DNA of 64,000 nt from AC-56 sp963798705 (GCA_963798705.1 CAWCTW010000005.1:496001-560000); one strand, 5' to 3'; positions 42,727 to 51,856 are shown, counted from the stretch's first letter. Notes: generated from the letters alone by a model not told the origin. Translations and numbers: made by a program.

Positions 42727-43658
42727 GGCTTGAGCGTAGTGACTCCCTCGCCCGGCTCCGGCGCTCTCAGGGCGGTCCTCGCGTAGCGCCCGGTGGCATC
42801 CCCACGCACGTAGCCCAAGAGCTCCAGGCGGGCCAGCGCCACGGCCGCCTCGGCCGCCGGGACACGGGCCGCGAGCGCCACCGCGTCAGGGGTCCGCGCT
42901 CCGCCCTCGACCGCATCGGCCACCCGCGCCAGCGCAGGTTCGAGCGAAGGCCCCGCTCTCCGCGCGGCGCCGGCGCCCACCCCGATCAGGCGGTCGAGCA
43001 CGTCCTGGGCGTCACGAATCACGGCCGCCCCGTCGGCCAGGAGGCCATTGGTCCCCCGCGCGACGCGGCTCGTCACCAGCCCGGGAACGGCCCCGACCTC
43101 GCGTCCGAGCCTGTACGCCCGCTCCGCAGTGATCAGCGACCCCGACGGCTCGGCCGCCTCCACCACGACGGTCATCGCGCCGAGCGCCGCCATGATCCGG
43201 TTGCGCTTCGGAAACGACCCGGGTCCCGGCGCCGTTCCAGGTGGCACCTCCGAGATCACCGCACCCCTGGCCACGATCCGCTCGTAAAGCCGGCGCTCGC
43301 TGCGAGGGTAGACCACGTCCGGGCCCCCGCCGAGAACCGCCACCGTCGAGCCGCAGCCCGCCAGCGCGCCGCGATGGACCGCCGCGTCGATGCCCAGCGC
43401 CATGCCGCTGACCACGACGAGACCGGCCGCGCCCAGCAGGTGGCCGAGCTCCTCCGCCAGCTCGAGCCCGTAGGAGCTCGGATGCCGCGAGCCGACTACG
43501 GTCACGGTCTCCCGGGGGGCCAGGCCGCGCACGAGCTCCACGCGGCCGCAGCCGTAGATGACGTCCGGCACCTCGCGGCGGTCGAGATCCAGGAGGGCCG
43601 CCGGATAGCCCTCGTCGGTGCGCCGCAGGCGCCAGGTGTCCGGGCGCGCGCGGCTCAC
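42723..43658 (-). CDS. dprA: DNA processing protein DprA
   Basis: A 311-residue protein that loads RecA on incoming ssDNA in transformation. The Rossmann core shows V-V-G-S-R-H-P-S-S-Y-G, S-G-M-A-L-G-I-D-A-A-V-H and P-S-G-S-L-I-T-A-E-R-A. A C-terminal winged-helix-like part (A-R-V-P-A-A-E-A-A-V-A-L-A-R-L) is kept. GTG 43658 overlaps the comM stop. With comM it suggests latent natural competence. Confidence 0.94.
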   Translation of the reverse strand: MSRARPDTWRLRRTDEGYPAALLDLDRREVPDVIYGCGRVELVRGLAPRETVTVVGSRHPSSYGLELAEELGHLLGAAGLVVVSGMALGIDAAVHRGALAGCGSTVAVLGGGPDVVYPRSERRLYERIVARGAVISEVPPGTAPGPGSFPKRNRIMAALGAMTVVVEAAEPSGSLITAERAYRLGREVGAVPGLVTSRVARGTNGLLADGAAVIRDAQDVLDRLIGVGAGAARRAGPSLEPALARVADAVEGGARTPDAVALAARVPAAEAAVALARLELLGYVRGDATGRYARTALRAPEPGEGVTTLKP

Positions 43659-45160
43659 CCCGCGCCCCGGCGCCGCAGGGCGATCGCCCGGGCGACGTGC
43701 TCGGCCTCGATGCGCTCGGCGCCCGCCAGGTCGGCGATCGTTCGCGACACCCTGAGCACCCGATCGTGACCCCTGCCGCTGAGCCGAAGCCGCGCGTGCC
43801 CCTGGGCGAGGGCGCGGCGGGCCGAACGGCTCAGCCGTGCGGCCGCCCGGAGCTCGGCGAGATCGGTGTCCGCGTTGCAGCGCCCGGGGCCCAGGCGCCG
43901 CTCCTGGCGCTCCCGCGCCGCGGCGACGCGCGTCCTCACGGCCGCTGAGCCGACGCCGTTCCGGGTGCTCATCTCGTCGGCGCTGGGCCGATCGACCGCG
44001 ACGCAGATGTCGATCCTGTCCGCCAGCGCGCCGCTCAGCTTCGCGCGGTAGCGGCGGGCCGAGCCCGGCCGGCAGTCGCACTCGCCGGACTCCTCGCCTC
44101 GGCCGCACGGGCACGGATTGGAGGCGGCGACGAGCATGAAGCTGCACGGCAGCTCGACCGCACCGCGCGCGCGGGCGATCGCCACCACCCCATCCTCGAG
44201 GGGCTGGCGAAGCGCTTCGAGCGCTTCGCGCGAGAACTCGGCCAGCTCGTCCAGGAACAGCACGCCCCGGTGCGCCAGGGTCACCTCGCCCGCGCGCGGA
44301 GGGGATCCACCGCCCACCAGCCCCGCCGTGGAGATCGTGTGGTGGGGCGCGCGAAACGGCCGCCTGGCGGCCGTCGAGCCACGACCGAGAGCGCCGCAGG
44401 CGCTCGCGACCCGCAGCACCTCCAGGGCGTCGGAGCGGCTGAGCGGCGGCAGGATCGACGGCAGCCGCCGGGCGGCGAGGGACTTGCCCGCCCCGGGCGG
44501 ACCGATGATGAGCATGCTGTGGCCACCGGCCGCCGCGATCTCCAGGGCGTCGCGCAGATGGGGCTGCCCGCGAAGGTCCGCGAGGTCGGGACCGTCCGAC
44601 GCCGCTCCGTCGACGCCGAGCTCGAGGGGCGCCGGCGCCGGCGGCTCGTCGGCGGTGCCGAGCTGAGCGAGCTGCCTGAGGCGCTCGAGCGGAACCACGC
44701 GGGGTCCCCGGGCAAGCGCCGCCTCGGGCCCGTTGGCGACCGGCACCACCACCGCGCGCGCACCCAGCCCACTCGCGCCCTCGGCCATCGCAAGCGTGCC
44801 GGGAACGGGCCTGATCGAGCCGTCCAGCGCGAGCTCGCCGGCGAGCATGACTCCGGCCAGCCTGTCGGCCGGAAGCTGGCCCGACGCGGCCAGCAGGCCG
44901 GCGGCGATCGCGAGATCGAAGCTCGGCCCCGCCTTGCGGAGGTCGGCCGGAGCGAGGTTCGCCGTGATCCGGTGCTTCGGAAATTTGAAGCCGGAGTTCT
45001 CGAGGGCCGACCGCACCCGCTCCCGGGACTCGCGCACGGCGGCGTCCGGCAGGCCGACCAGTGAGAAGGTCGGCAGACCCCGCTCGCACACGTCGACCTC
45101 GACGTGGACCTCGCGCACCTCGATGCCGAGCAGGCTGAACGTCCGGGCCGTTGCGAGCAC
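43655..45160 (-). CDS. comM: ComM-like Mg-chelatase family AAA ATPase
   Basis: A 501-residue protein linked to branch migration during transformation. The N-terminal Lon-like domain has F-S-L-V-G-L-P-D-A-A-V-R-E-S; the ATPase has Walker A G-P-P-G-A-G-K-S and Walker B L-F-L-D-E-L-A-E-F; a Cys cluster (N-P-C-P-C-G ... C-D-C) follows. GTG 45160 gives the conserved beginning. It heads the comM-dprA-thiD-ilvD operon. Confidence 0.94.
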   Translation of the reverse strand: MLATARTFSLLGIEVREVHVEVDVCERGLPTFSLVGLPDAAVRESRERVRSALENSGFKFPKHRITANLAPADLRKAGPSFDLAIAAGLLAASGQLPADRLAGVMLAGELALDGSIRPVPGTLAMAEGASGLGARAVVVPVANGPEAALARGPRVVPLERLRQLAQLGTADEPPAPAPLELGVDGAASDGPDLADLRGQPHLRDALEIAAAGGHSMLIIGPPGAGKSLAARRLPSILPPLSRSDALEVLRVASACGALGRGSTAARRPFRAPHHTISTAGLVGGGSPPRAGEVTLAHRGVLFLDELAEFSREALEALRQPLEDGVVAIARARGAVELPCSFMLVAASNPCPCGRGEESGECDCRPGSARRYRAKLSGALADRIDICVAVDRPSADEMSTRNGVGSAAVRTRVAAARERQERRLGPGRCNADTDLAELRAAARLSRSARRALAQGHARLRLSGRGHDRVLRVSRTIADLAGAERIEAEHVARAIALRRRGAG

Positions 45161-45267
45161 GGCGTCGAAGCTACGGAGGCGACTTTCGCGGGTGGTTCGC
45201 CAGTTGTGCCGAATCCGTGACGATCGGCGCGCCACACGCGCAGCAGCCGCCCATAGCGTCAGTGCAG

Positions 45268-45654
45268 ATGACGAGCGCCCGCAACGCCCTGGGGCAACAC
45301 GCGGAGACCATCGTGGCCGGCAGGCTGTCGCGATCGGGGGTGCGGGTCCTCGCGCGCAACCAGCGAACCAGCGAGGTGCCGGGCGAGATCGACCTCGTGG
45401 CGCTCGACGGGCGCGACCTCGTGTTCGTGGAGGTAAAGGCGCTGAGCGCCGGAGCCGTCGCCGGGCCCGAGCGGCCGGTGCTGGCCGTGGGGCACCGCAA
45501 GCAGCGGAAGCTGCGGGCGCTCGCGGTCGCCTGGCTTCGCGATCACGACGGCGCGGTCCCGTCCCACGGGGCGCTGCGCTTCGACGTCGTCGGCGTGCGG
45601 ATCGACGCCGCGGGCCGCGCCGTGGAGTGGGAGCACGTGCGCGCGGCGTTCTGA
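45268..45654 (+). CDS. yraN: UPF0102 family nuclease-fold protein YraN
   Basis: A 128-residue restriction-endonuclease-like protein. The motif is G-E-I-D-L-V-A-L-D and V-F-V-E-V-K-A, followed by K-Q-R-K-L-R-A-L-A. The gene normally sits near rnhB and comM, as here, but points away from comM. ATG 45268 fits the family. The function is poorly known, possibly DNA repair or recombination. Confidence 0.9.
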   Translation: MTSARNALGQHAETIVAGRLSRSGVRVLARNQRTSEVPGEIDLVALDGRDLVFVEVKALSAGAVAGPERPVLAVGHRKQRKLRALAVAWLRDHDGAVPSHGALRFDVVGVRIDAAGRAVEWEHVRAAF

Positions 45655-45686
45655 GATGGGGGGTCACCTCGACCCGGGGCGAACCC

Positions 45687-46731
45687 TCAGTCGAGGCCCT
45701 CGAAGCGCTGGATGTCCTCGATCTCTGCCCTTATCGCCGTCGTAAGCGCTTCGTCGGGCGATTCGAACAAGTCAAGCTCGATCTCCACCGAGGACCCCTT
45801 CCGCCGCATGCCCCACGTGCCCATCGCCACGCCGTCGACGGCGATCGTCGGCCGGATCAGCCCGCCGCCCGGCATGATCCGCGGCCATCGCTTCGGCCCG
45901 GCGATGAAGCCCCGGTCACGATGGCCCATCAGGTAGTTGTCCCAGCCAGGCAGCAGCCGGACGATTCGCCCGCGTGGCCTGCGCGCGCCACCGCGCAGCG
46001 TCCACGCCCGGCTCTCCCCCACCCGCGTCTCCACGAGCTCCCCGGCGATCGCCGCCAGCCCGGCCCGCACGTCGCGGAGCGGCAGCCCCGACCAGCCGGC
46101 GAAATCCCCCTCCGTGGCCGGGCCGAAGGCGCGCAGGTAGCGCCGGGTGAGCTCGGCCAAGGCCGCGGCGCGGTCGTGCGGCGGGCGCTCGCCGATCCAC
46201 GCGCGCGCGGAGCGCGAGCAGCGTCTCGGGACCCCGGTCCGGGCCCGGGATCGCGACTCCCTCGCCCACCGCCACGCGAAACAGGTGCACCCGCCTCGGC
46301 GCGTCGACCTCGATGCCCATCCGGCCCAAGCGCTCCACCAGCTCGCCGCGCCCGAGGAGCCCGTCGCCTTCGAGCGTCGTCCGGATCGCCTCCAGCGCCC
46401 GATCCTGGGCACGCGCATCCAGCCCGAGCTGCGCGAGACGGCGGCGGGAGTCGGCGACCAGCCTCGGGTCGAACAGCGGCAACAGCCAGCCGGCGTCCTC
46501 CGTGGCGAGCTGGTGCATCGTGCTGCGCATCGCCCAGGTCCGAACGATCGAGCGCTGCTCGGTCCGCGCCCGGTCCACGTCCACGGCCCGCAGGCGCGCG
46601 CTTCGCGCCCTGAAGCCCAGCCGCCCGGCCCGCGGCTCCTGGGCCTGGATCCCGGCGGTCAGCCGTGCAACGTCCGCCGGGTCCCGCAGTCCCGAGGGCC
46701 GGTGCAGGAGCTGCGCCGCCGCCCGCAGCAT
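45687..46731 (-). CDS. winged-helix DNA-binding domain protein, frameshifted
   Basis: Two overlapping frames form one HTH_42-type protein of about 348 residues. The upstream part has R-T-W-A-M-R-S-T-M-H-Q-L; the downstream part has E-L-T-R-R-Y-L-R-A-F-G-P-A-T-E-G-D-F-A-G-W-S-G-L and L-L-P-G-W-D-N-Y-L-M-G-H-R-D-R. The break is in a CG-dinucleotide run near 46200-46210; loss of one CG explains it. Related proteins include AlkZ/YcaQ-type glycosylases, but the QxQ motif is not evident. It may be a pseudogene or a sequence error. Confidence 0.75.
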
Positions 46732-46760
46732 GGGCAAACGCGCCGTGTCGATGGCGCGAG

Positions 46761-47489
46761 TCAGGGGAGCTCGAGCTGCGAGTAGGCGATCGACTGGAAG
46801 GAGCGCCGGTGGAGGTCCGACGGCCCGTGCTCCATGATCGCCGCGCGATGCTCGGGGGTGGAGTAGCCGACGTTGCCCGCGAACCCGAAATGCGGGTAGG
46901 CCCCGTCGACGCTGCACATGTAGCGGTCCCGCGTCACCTTCGCCACCACCGACGCCGCTGCGATCGCGGCGCTCCTGGCATCGCCGTCGACCACTGCGCG
47001 GTGGGCGACGGAGCAGGCCGGCACGGGAAACCCGTCGGTCAGGCAGACCGCCCCCGGCACCGCCACCCGCTCGAGGCTTCGCGCCAGCGCGGCGAGATTG
47101 GTCACGTGGAGGCCGCGGGAATCGATGCCGCGCACGCAGCGCACGGTGACGGCCACCCGCGTCGCAGCCCGCAGCACGCGGGGGTAGAGCTCCTCTCGCT
47201 CCTCCGGGCTTCGGACCTTGGAGTCGTCGAGGTCGGAGAGCGCGCGGCGGTTTCGGAGGGTGAGGGTCTCGTAGTCGATCAGTACGGCCGCCGCCACCAG
47301 CGGCCCGGCGAGCGAGCCCCGACCGGCCTCGTCGGCTCCGGCGACGAACCGGGAGTCAAGCGAGCGATCGAAGCGAAACAGCCTCGCCGCCCGGCGCTGC
47401 CGGGCCCGGGAACGCCGCCTTGCCGTGCGCGGCGTCGCCGGAGTCTGGGGGCTCGCGGCCGCTGTCGTCGTCCGCGCCATCGCGAGCAT
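46761..47489 (-). CDS. rnhB: ribonuclease HII
   Basis: A 242-residue RNase HII that removes ribonucleotides from DNA. The key set is D-E-A-G-R-G-S-L-A-G-P (catalytic Asp-Glu, with Ser replacing the usual Pro or Ala), T-D-G-F-P and K-V-T-R-D-R-Y-M. The N-terminus has an extra ~35 basic residues. An internal ATG at 47480 is an alternative start. Confidence 0.93.
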   Translation of the reverse strand: MLAMARTTTAAASPQTPATPRTARRRSRARQRRAARLFRFDRSLDSRFVAGADEAGRGSLAGPLVAAAVLIDYETLTLRNRRALSDLDDSKVRSPEEREELYPRVLRAATRVAVTVRCVRGIDSRGLHVTNLAALARSLERVAVPGAVCLTDGFPVPACSVAHRAVVDGDARSAAIAAASVVAKVTRDRYMCSVDGAYPHFGFAGNVGYSTPEHRAAIMEHGPSDLHRRSFQSIAYSQLELP

Positions 47490-47563
47490 GATGAACGTAC
47501 GGCCGGGTGGATTCGCCGCCGACCCGCGAAGGCCGCCGCAAACACCGCGATTTCGGTGGCCCG

Positions 47564-48187
47564 CTAGAGGAAGCCGATCCGGTCGGGCGGCCAGTAGGTG
47601 AAGAACGCATCGCCGATGATCCAGTCGCGAGGAACGGGGCCCCAGAAGCGGCTGTCATCGCTCGAGCCCCGGTTGTCGCCCATCATGAAGTACTCGTCCG
47701 GTGGGATCGTGATCGCCTTGGGGAAGTTGCAGCTGCCCGTGTTCCCGCAGGGGTTGATGAAGTCCTCCTCGGCCATCACGCCGTTCACCACGGGGTGGCC
47801 GTTCTTGATGCTGAGACGGTCGCCCGGCCCGGCGACGATCCGCTTGATGAAGTTCGTGTCGGCCTCCTGGCCGACGGGCTGCGGGCATGGCTCACCTGGC
47901 GGCTTGTGCGAGACACCGCACTCGGGCGACCCGGCGACCGCGCCCTGCGGCGGATGGAAGACCACTATGTCGCCGATCTCGGGATCGCTGAAGTGGTAGC
48001 TGACGCGATCGACGAGGACGCGCTGACCGACGTCCAGGGTCGGCTCCATCGACGGAGAGGGGATCTGGTACGGCTTGACGACGAACGCCTGGATCAACAG
48101 CGCCAGTCCGATCGCCAGCGCCACGATCACGACGAGCTCGATCAGGGCGCCGCGCCCCGTGCTGGGTTTCGGGATCAGCGGATTCAA
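47564..48187 (-). CDS. lepB: signal peptidase I
   Basis: A 207-residue membrane protease. One helix (about 15-36) is followed by I-P-S-P-S-M-E-P-T-L with the nucleophile Ser46, then F-I-K-R-I-V-A-G-P-G-D with the general-base Lys, and G-D-N-R-G-S-S-D-D-S-R. It processes secreted proteins outside the membrane. ATG 48187 overlaps the rplS stop, so the two are coupled. Confidence 0.95.
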   Translation of the reverse strand: MNPLIPKPSTGRGALIELVVIVALAIGLALLIQAFVVKPYQIPSPSMEPTLDVGQRVLVDRVSYHFSDPEIGDIVVFHPPQGAVAGSPECGVSHKPPGEPCPQPVGQEADTNFIKRIVAGPGDRLSIKNGHPVVNGVMAEEDFINPCGNTGSCNFPKAITIPPDEYFMMGDNRGSSDDSRFWGPVPRDWIIGDAFFTYWPPDRIGFL

Positions 48188-48882
48188 CCGCCGGACCGTG
48201 CGTCCTCGGCCGTCTCACCCTCAGAATCCTCGGCGCTTTCCTCGGATCCCTCGGATGCGTCGGCGCCAGCTTCTCCCTCCTGGTCGGCGCTTGCTTCCAC
48301 GTCCTCACTCGGCGGCCGCGCGTCGGTCGCCTCCTCACTCGCCGGCCCCTCCTCCGAGGCCACCTCGGCGGCCGGCTGCTCCGCGGCAGCCTCATCGGCG
48401 GCGGGCTGCTCGTCCGAAGCTTCCTCCTCGCCCACGCCCTCCTCCGGCACGACCTCGGGCTCGGCCTCGCTCTGAGCGAGGCCCTCGGAGTCGACCGCTT
48501 CCGCCTCCTCCTCCGTGACCACGAGATCGTCCTCGATCCCCCAGCGCCGCTCGGCCACCCGGGCCCGCTTGCCGACCCGGCCGCGCAAGTAGTAGAGCTT
48601 GGCCCGGCGAACGTCGCCGCGCGCGACGACCTCCAGCCGCTCGACCTTGGGGGAGTGCACCGGAAACGTCCGCTCGACCCCGACGCCGAACGACTGCTTA
48701 CGCACGGTGAACGTCTCCCGAGCTCCGGATCCGCGGCGGGCGATGACCACTCCCTCGAACACCTGGGTCCGCCGCCGTGTCCCCTCGACGACCTGGAAGT
48801 GCACGCGCACACGATCACCGCCGGCGAAGCGCGGAACGCGCTTCAACTGACGCTGCTCGATGCTGTCGATGATCGTGCTCAT
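48184..48882 (-). CDS. rplS: ribosomal protein L19 with long acidic C-terminal tail
   Basis: The first ~115 residues are normal bL19: V-P-R-F-A-G-G-D-R-V-R-V-H, F-E-G-V-V-I-A-R-R-G-S-G and the R-R-A-K-L-Y-Y-L-R motif. About 115 more residues follow, almost all Glu, Ala, Ser, Asp and Pro, giving 232 residues. The start is ATG 48882, just after a terminator-like structure (48907-48952) that may control it. Confidence 0.93.
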   Translation of the reverse strand: MSTIIDSIEQRQLKRVPRFAGGDRVRVHFQVVEGTRRRTQVFEGVVIARRGSGARETFTVRKQSFGVGVERTFPVHSPKVERLEVVARGDVRRAKLYYLRGRVGKRARVAERRWGIEDDLVVTEEEAEAVDSEGLAQSEAEPEVVPEEGVGEEEASDEQPAADEAAAEQPAAEVASEEGPASEEATDARPPSEDVEASADQEGEAGADASEGSEESAEDSEGETAEDARSGG

Positions 48883-49188
48883 GGCGTCGAGTTCGCGGAG
48901 GGGACGAAAAAAAAGCGACTGATCGCGGGCGAAAAACAAGCGTGGCCCGCGACCGCGCGGCGGCGAATCTTACTAGGCGTCGATTTCGAGCCGGGGCCGC
49001 GGCGCGCTGCGAACCCGGGCACCCAGGGATCGGCCCGGTGCGGATCGCGTGCTGGGGGCGCGGAACCGTGAACCGAGCGAAGGATCGACCACCGATATGG
49101 GGGTGATCCTTCCGTCGACGTGCCGGGGCCGAATTGGGCTCCGTCCTATCCAGCTCAGGCAACGCCGGGCTCGACGATCCACTCGGGC
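48883..49188. other. spacer between trmD and rplS
   Basis: About 305 bases with no recognised gene. It contains an rplS leader hairpin and T-tract (see 48907-48952); no other structure stands out. Confidence 0.55.
48907..48952 (-). promoter_or_regulatory. rplS leader: terminator or attenuator candidate
   Basis: Reading towards rplS, TCGCGGGC pairs with GCCCGCGA across a 14-base loop. Inside the 3' arm, GCGA can instead pair with TCGC (GCGA-TCAG-TCGC), directly followed by eight T. The two folds exclude each other, and rplS starts 24 bases after the T-tract. This suggests attenuation, but it could be a plain terminator for the trmD transcript. Confidence 0.5.
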
Positions 49189-49860
49189 CTACTCGCCCAG
49201 GCGCCCGCCCCGCTTGCGGCTCTCCTCCAGGCGCCATTCCTGTACTCGGCCGTGGTCACCCGAGAGCAGAACGTCGGGCACGGCCCAGCCCCGATATGAG
49301 GCCGGGCGCGTGTAGTGCGGATACTCGGGCGCGCCGCCCAGGGCCTCCGAGAAGGACTCCTCCACGGCGCTGTCTGCATGCCCCAGGGCGCCCGGAAGCT
49401 TGCGGATGATCGCGTCGGCCACCACCATCGCCGCGAGCTCGCCACCCGACAGCACGTAGGGGCCGATCGACACGGCGTCGGTCGCCAGGTGGTCCCTCAC
49501 CCGCTCGTCGATCCCCTCGTAGCGGCCGGAGAGCAGGGCGACGTGCGGTTCCGAGGCCAGCTCTCGGGCGAGCCCGTCGTCGAGCTGGCGGCCGGAAGCG
49601 GCCAGCACCAGGACCCGGCTCGGCTCGCGGCCGTCCGCGTAGGCGGCGCTCAGCGCCGCGTCGACCACGTCGACGCGCACGACCATCCCGGCGCCGCCCC
49701 CGTACGGGGCGTCGTCTACCTGGCCGCCGCCGAGCGGCGTGGAGTCCCGGTAGTTGAAGAGCCGCAGCTCGGTCCCGGCCTCGAGCGAGTTGCGCACGTG
49801 GCGCTGACCGTAGAACCAGTCGAACCACTCGGGGAACAGCGTGAAGACGTCAATCTTCAA
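49189..49860 (-). CDS. trmD: tRNA (guanine37-N1)-methyltransferase
   Basis: A 223-residue SPOUT enzyme methylating G37 next to the anticodon. The knot region has L-L-S-G-R-Y-E-G-I-D-E-R-V and S-I-G-P-Y-V-L-S-G-G-E-L-A-A. The start is TTG 49860, 11 bases inside the KH-domain gene. rimM, normally between these two, is not present. Confidence 0.95.
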   Translation of the reverse strand: MKIDVFTLFPEWFDWFYGQRHVRNSLEAGTELRLFNYRDSTPLGGGQVDDAPYGGGAGMVVRVDVVDAALSAAYADGREPSRVLVLAASGRQLDDGLARELASEPHVALLSGRYEGIDERVRDHLATDAVSIGPYVLSGGELAAMVVADAIIRKLPGALGHADSAVEESFSEALGGAPEYPHYTRPASYRGWAVPDVLLSGDHGRVQEWRLEESRKRGGRLGE

Positions 49861-50083
49861 TGAACTCGACCAGGACCCGCCGGTCGGAGCCCGTGGAGGC
49901 CGCCTTGGCGACGGTCCGGATCGCGTTGGCCACGCGCCCGCCCTTGCCGATCAGCCGGCCGAGGTCGTCGCCCCCGACGGTCACCTCCACGACGAGATCA
50001 CCGTTCTCCTCGACCTCGGTCACCTCGACCGCGTCGGGGTCCTCGACGAGCGCCCGGGCGAGGAACTCGACCAGGTCGCGCAT
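49850..50083 (-). CDS. KH-domain RNA-binding protein (YlqC/KhpA-like)
   Basis: A 77-residue protein with one KH domain; the RNA-binding loop is R-L-I-G-K-G-G-R-V-A-N-A-I-R. It lies in the usual place after rpsP, with ATG 50083 overlapping the rpsP stop. KhpA-type proteins bind many RNAs and affect cell division in some bacteria. It overlaps trmD by 11 bases. Confidence 0.92.
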   Translation of the reverse strand: MRDLVEFLARALVEDPDAVEVTEVEENGDLVVEVTVGGDDLGRLIGKGGRVANAIRTVAKAASTGSDRRVLVEFIED

Positions 50084-50337
50084 CAGCGCCCGGCGGCCTC
50101 GATCCCCTGGGTCCGCAGGAGCCCGGCGACCGTGCGGGTGGGCAGCGCGCCGTGGGTGAGCCAATGCTGGGCCCGCTCGGCGTCGATCACGATGGTCGAC
50201 GGATCGGTCTGCGCGTTGTAGTGACCGATCGTCTCGATCACTCGCCCGTCGCGGGGCGAGCGTCGATCGGCGACGACGATGCGCCAGATCGGGTTCTTGC
50301 GCGACCCGACCCTTGTGAGTCTCATTCTTACGGCCAT
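50083..50337 (-). CDS. rpsP: ribosomal protein S16
   Basis: An 84-residue bS16: R-M-R-L-T-R-V-G-S-R-K-N-P-I-W-R-I-V-V-A-D at the start and I-G-H-Y-N-A-Q near 40. An ATG four codons later is a possible alternative start. It follows ffh after about 43 bases and is co-translated with the KH-domain gene. Confidence 0.96.
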   Translation of the reverse strand: MAVRMRLTRVGSRKNPIWRIVVADRRSPRDGRVIETIGHYNAQTDPSTIVIDAERAQHWLTHGALPTRTVAGLLRTQGIEAAGR

Positions 50338-50380
50338 CTGCGGCGGCTCAGGTTACACAGTCGGGTTGCGATGGCCGGCG

Positions 50381-51715
50381 CTACATGCCCCGCAGCAGCT
50401 GCTGAGGGTCGGGCATCTTGCCCCGCGCCATCTGCGCCATGAGCTTGCGCATCTGGCCGAACTGCTTCACGAGCTGATTCACCGCCTGCACCGTCGTGCC
50501 CGAGCCCCGCGCGATTCGCTTGCGGCGCGAGCCATCGATCCTGTCGGGGCGGGCGCGCTCCGCTGGGGTCATGGACAGGATGATCGCCTCCAGACGGTCG
50601 AGCTCGCGGTCGTCCACGTTGACCTCGCGCAGCTGCTTCATGGTCTTGCCCATGCCGGGCATCATCCCCAGGACGCTCGACATCGGGCCCATCTTGCGGA
50701 CCTGCTTCATCTGCTGCAGGAAGTCCTCGAGCGTGAACTCCTGGCGGCGCATCTTGCGCTGAAGCTCCTCGGCCTGCTGCTGATCGGAGACCTCCTCCGC
50801 CTTCTCGATCAGGGACATCACGTCGCCCATCCCGAGGATCCGGGTCGCCATCCGCTCCGGGTGAAAGCGCTCGAGCTCGGTGAGCTTCTCGCCGGTCGAC
50901 GCGTAGAGGATCGGCTTGCCGGTCACCGCCCTCACCGACAGCGCGGCGCCGCCGCGCGCGTCGCCGTCGAGCTTGGTCAGGAGCACGCCGTCGAACTCCA
51001 CGCGTGAGGCGAACTCCTCGGCGAGGTTCACGGCATCCTGCCCCGTCATCGCGTCCAGCACCAGCACGACGTCGTGCGGCTTGGTGCGCTTGCGAATCGC
51101 GACCAGCTGGTCCATAAGCTCCTCGTCGATGTGAAGCCGTCCGGCGGTGTCGACGATCAGCACGTCGTCGCCGGCCGCCTTTGCCTGCCGGAGGGCCCAT
51201 TCCGCGATCTCGGCGGGATCCCGGCTCGTGCCCTGCTCGTAGACCTTCGCCCCGGCCCGCTGCCCCATCGTGACGAGCTGGTCGACGGCCGCGGGTCGCT
51301 GGGTGTCGCACGCAACCAGCGCAGCCGACCTGCCCTGCTTGGCGAGGAGCTTCGCCAGCTTCGCGCATGCCGTGGTCTTCCCCGAGCCCTGCAGGCCCGC
51401 CATCAGGATCACGGTCGGGCCGGAGCTCGCGAAGGCGATGTCGCGGCCCGCTCCTCCCATCAGCGCCGCGAGCTCCTCGTTGACGATCTTCACGACCTGC
51501 TGGCCGGGATTGAGGCTGTCCAGGACGCCCTCCCCGACGCACCGTTCGCGCACCTGCGAGGTGAACTGCTTGACGACCTTGAAGTTGACGTCCGCCTCCA
51601 GGAGCGCGAGGCGGATCTCGCGCATGGCGCGGTCGACGTCGCCCTCGCTGAGCTTGCCGCGCGAGCGAACGCCGGAGAGCGTGTCCTGGAGGCGGTCGGA
51701 GAGCTGGTCGAACAT
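50381..51715 (-). CDS. ffh: signal recognition particle protein Ffh
   Basis: A 444-residue SRP54 GTPase. N domain, then G domain with G-L-Q-G-S-G-K-T-T-A-C-A-K, D-T-A-G-R-L-H and T-K-L-D-G-D-A-R-G-G; the C-terminal M domain is Met-rich (M-G-P-M-S-S-V-L-G-M-M-P-G-M-G). It targets membrane proteins together with FtsY, encoded 2 kb away. Confidence 0.96.
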   Translation of the reverse strand: MFDQLSDRLQDTLSGVRSRGKLSEGDVDRAMREIRLALLEADVNFKVVKQFTSQVRERCVGEGVLDSLNPGQQVVKIVNEELAALMGGAGRDIAFASSGPTVILMAGLQGSGKTTACAKLAKLLAKQGRSAALVACDTQRPAAVDQLVTMGQRAGAKVYEQGTSRDPAEIAEWALRQAKAAGDDVLIVDTAGRLHIDEELMDQLVAIRKRTKPHDVVLVLDAMTGQDAVNLAEEFASRVEFDGVLLTKLDGDARGGAALSVRAVTGKPILYASTGEKLTELERFHPERMATRILGMGDVMSLIEKAEEVSDQQQAEELQRKMRRQEFTLEDFLQQMKQVRKMGPMSSVLGMMPGMGKTMKQLREVNVDDRELDRLEAIILSMTPAERARPDRIDGSRRKRIARGSGTTVQAVNQLVKQFGQMRKLMAQMARGKMPDPQQLLRGM

Positions 51716-51856
51716 GGTGGTCAGGCCGGCGCGTCCCGGCGCCGGCAGCGGCAGGGGCCCTTCACGCGACTGAGCTTAGTGTCTATCCGAAAACCCCCCG
51801 CCCCCCCGGATGGCACCCGGGACGCTCCCGAGCGCGCGGAGTTCCCGGATCGACAC

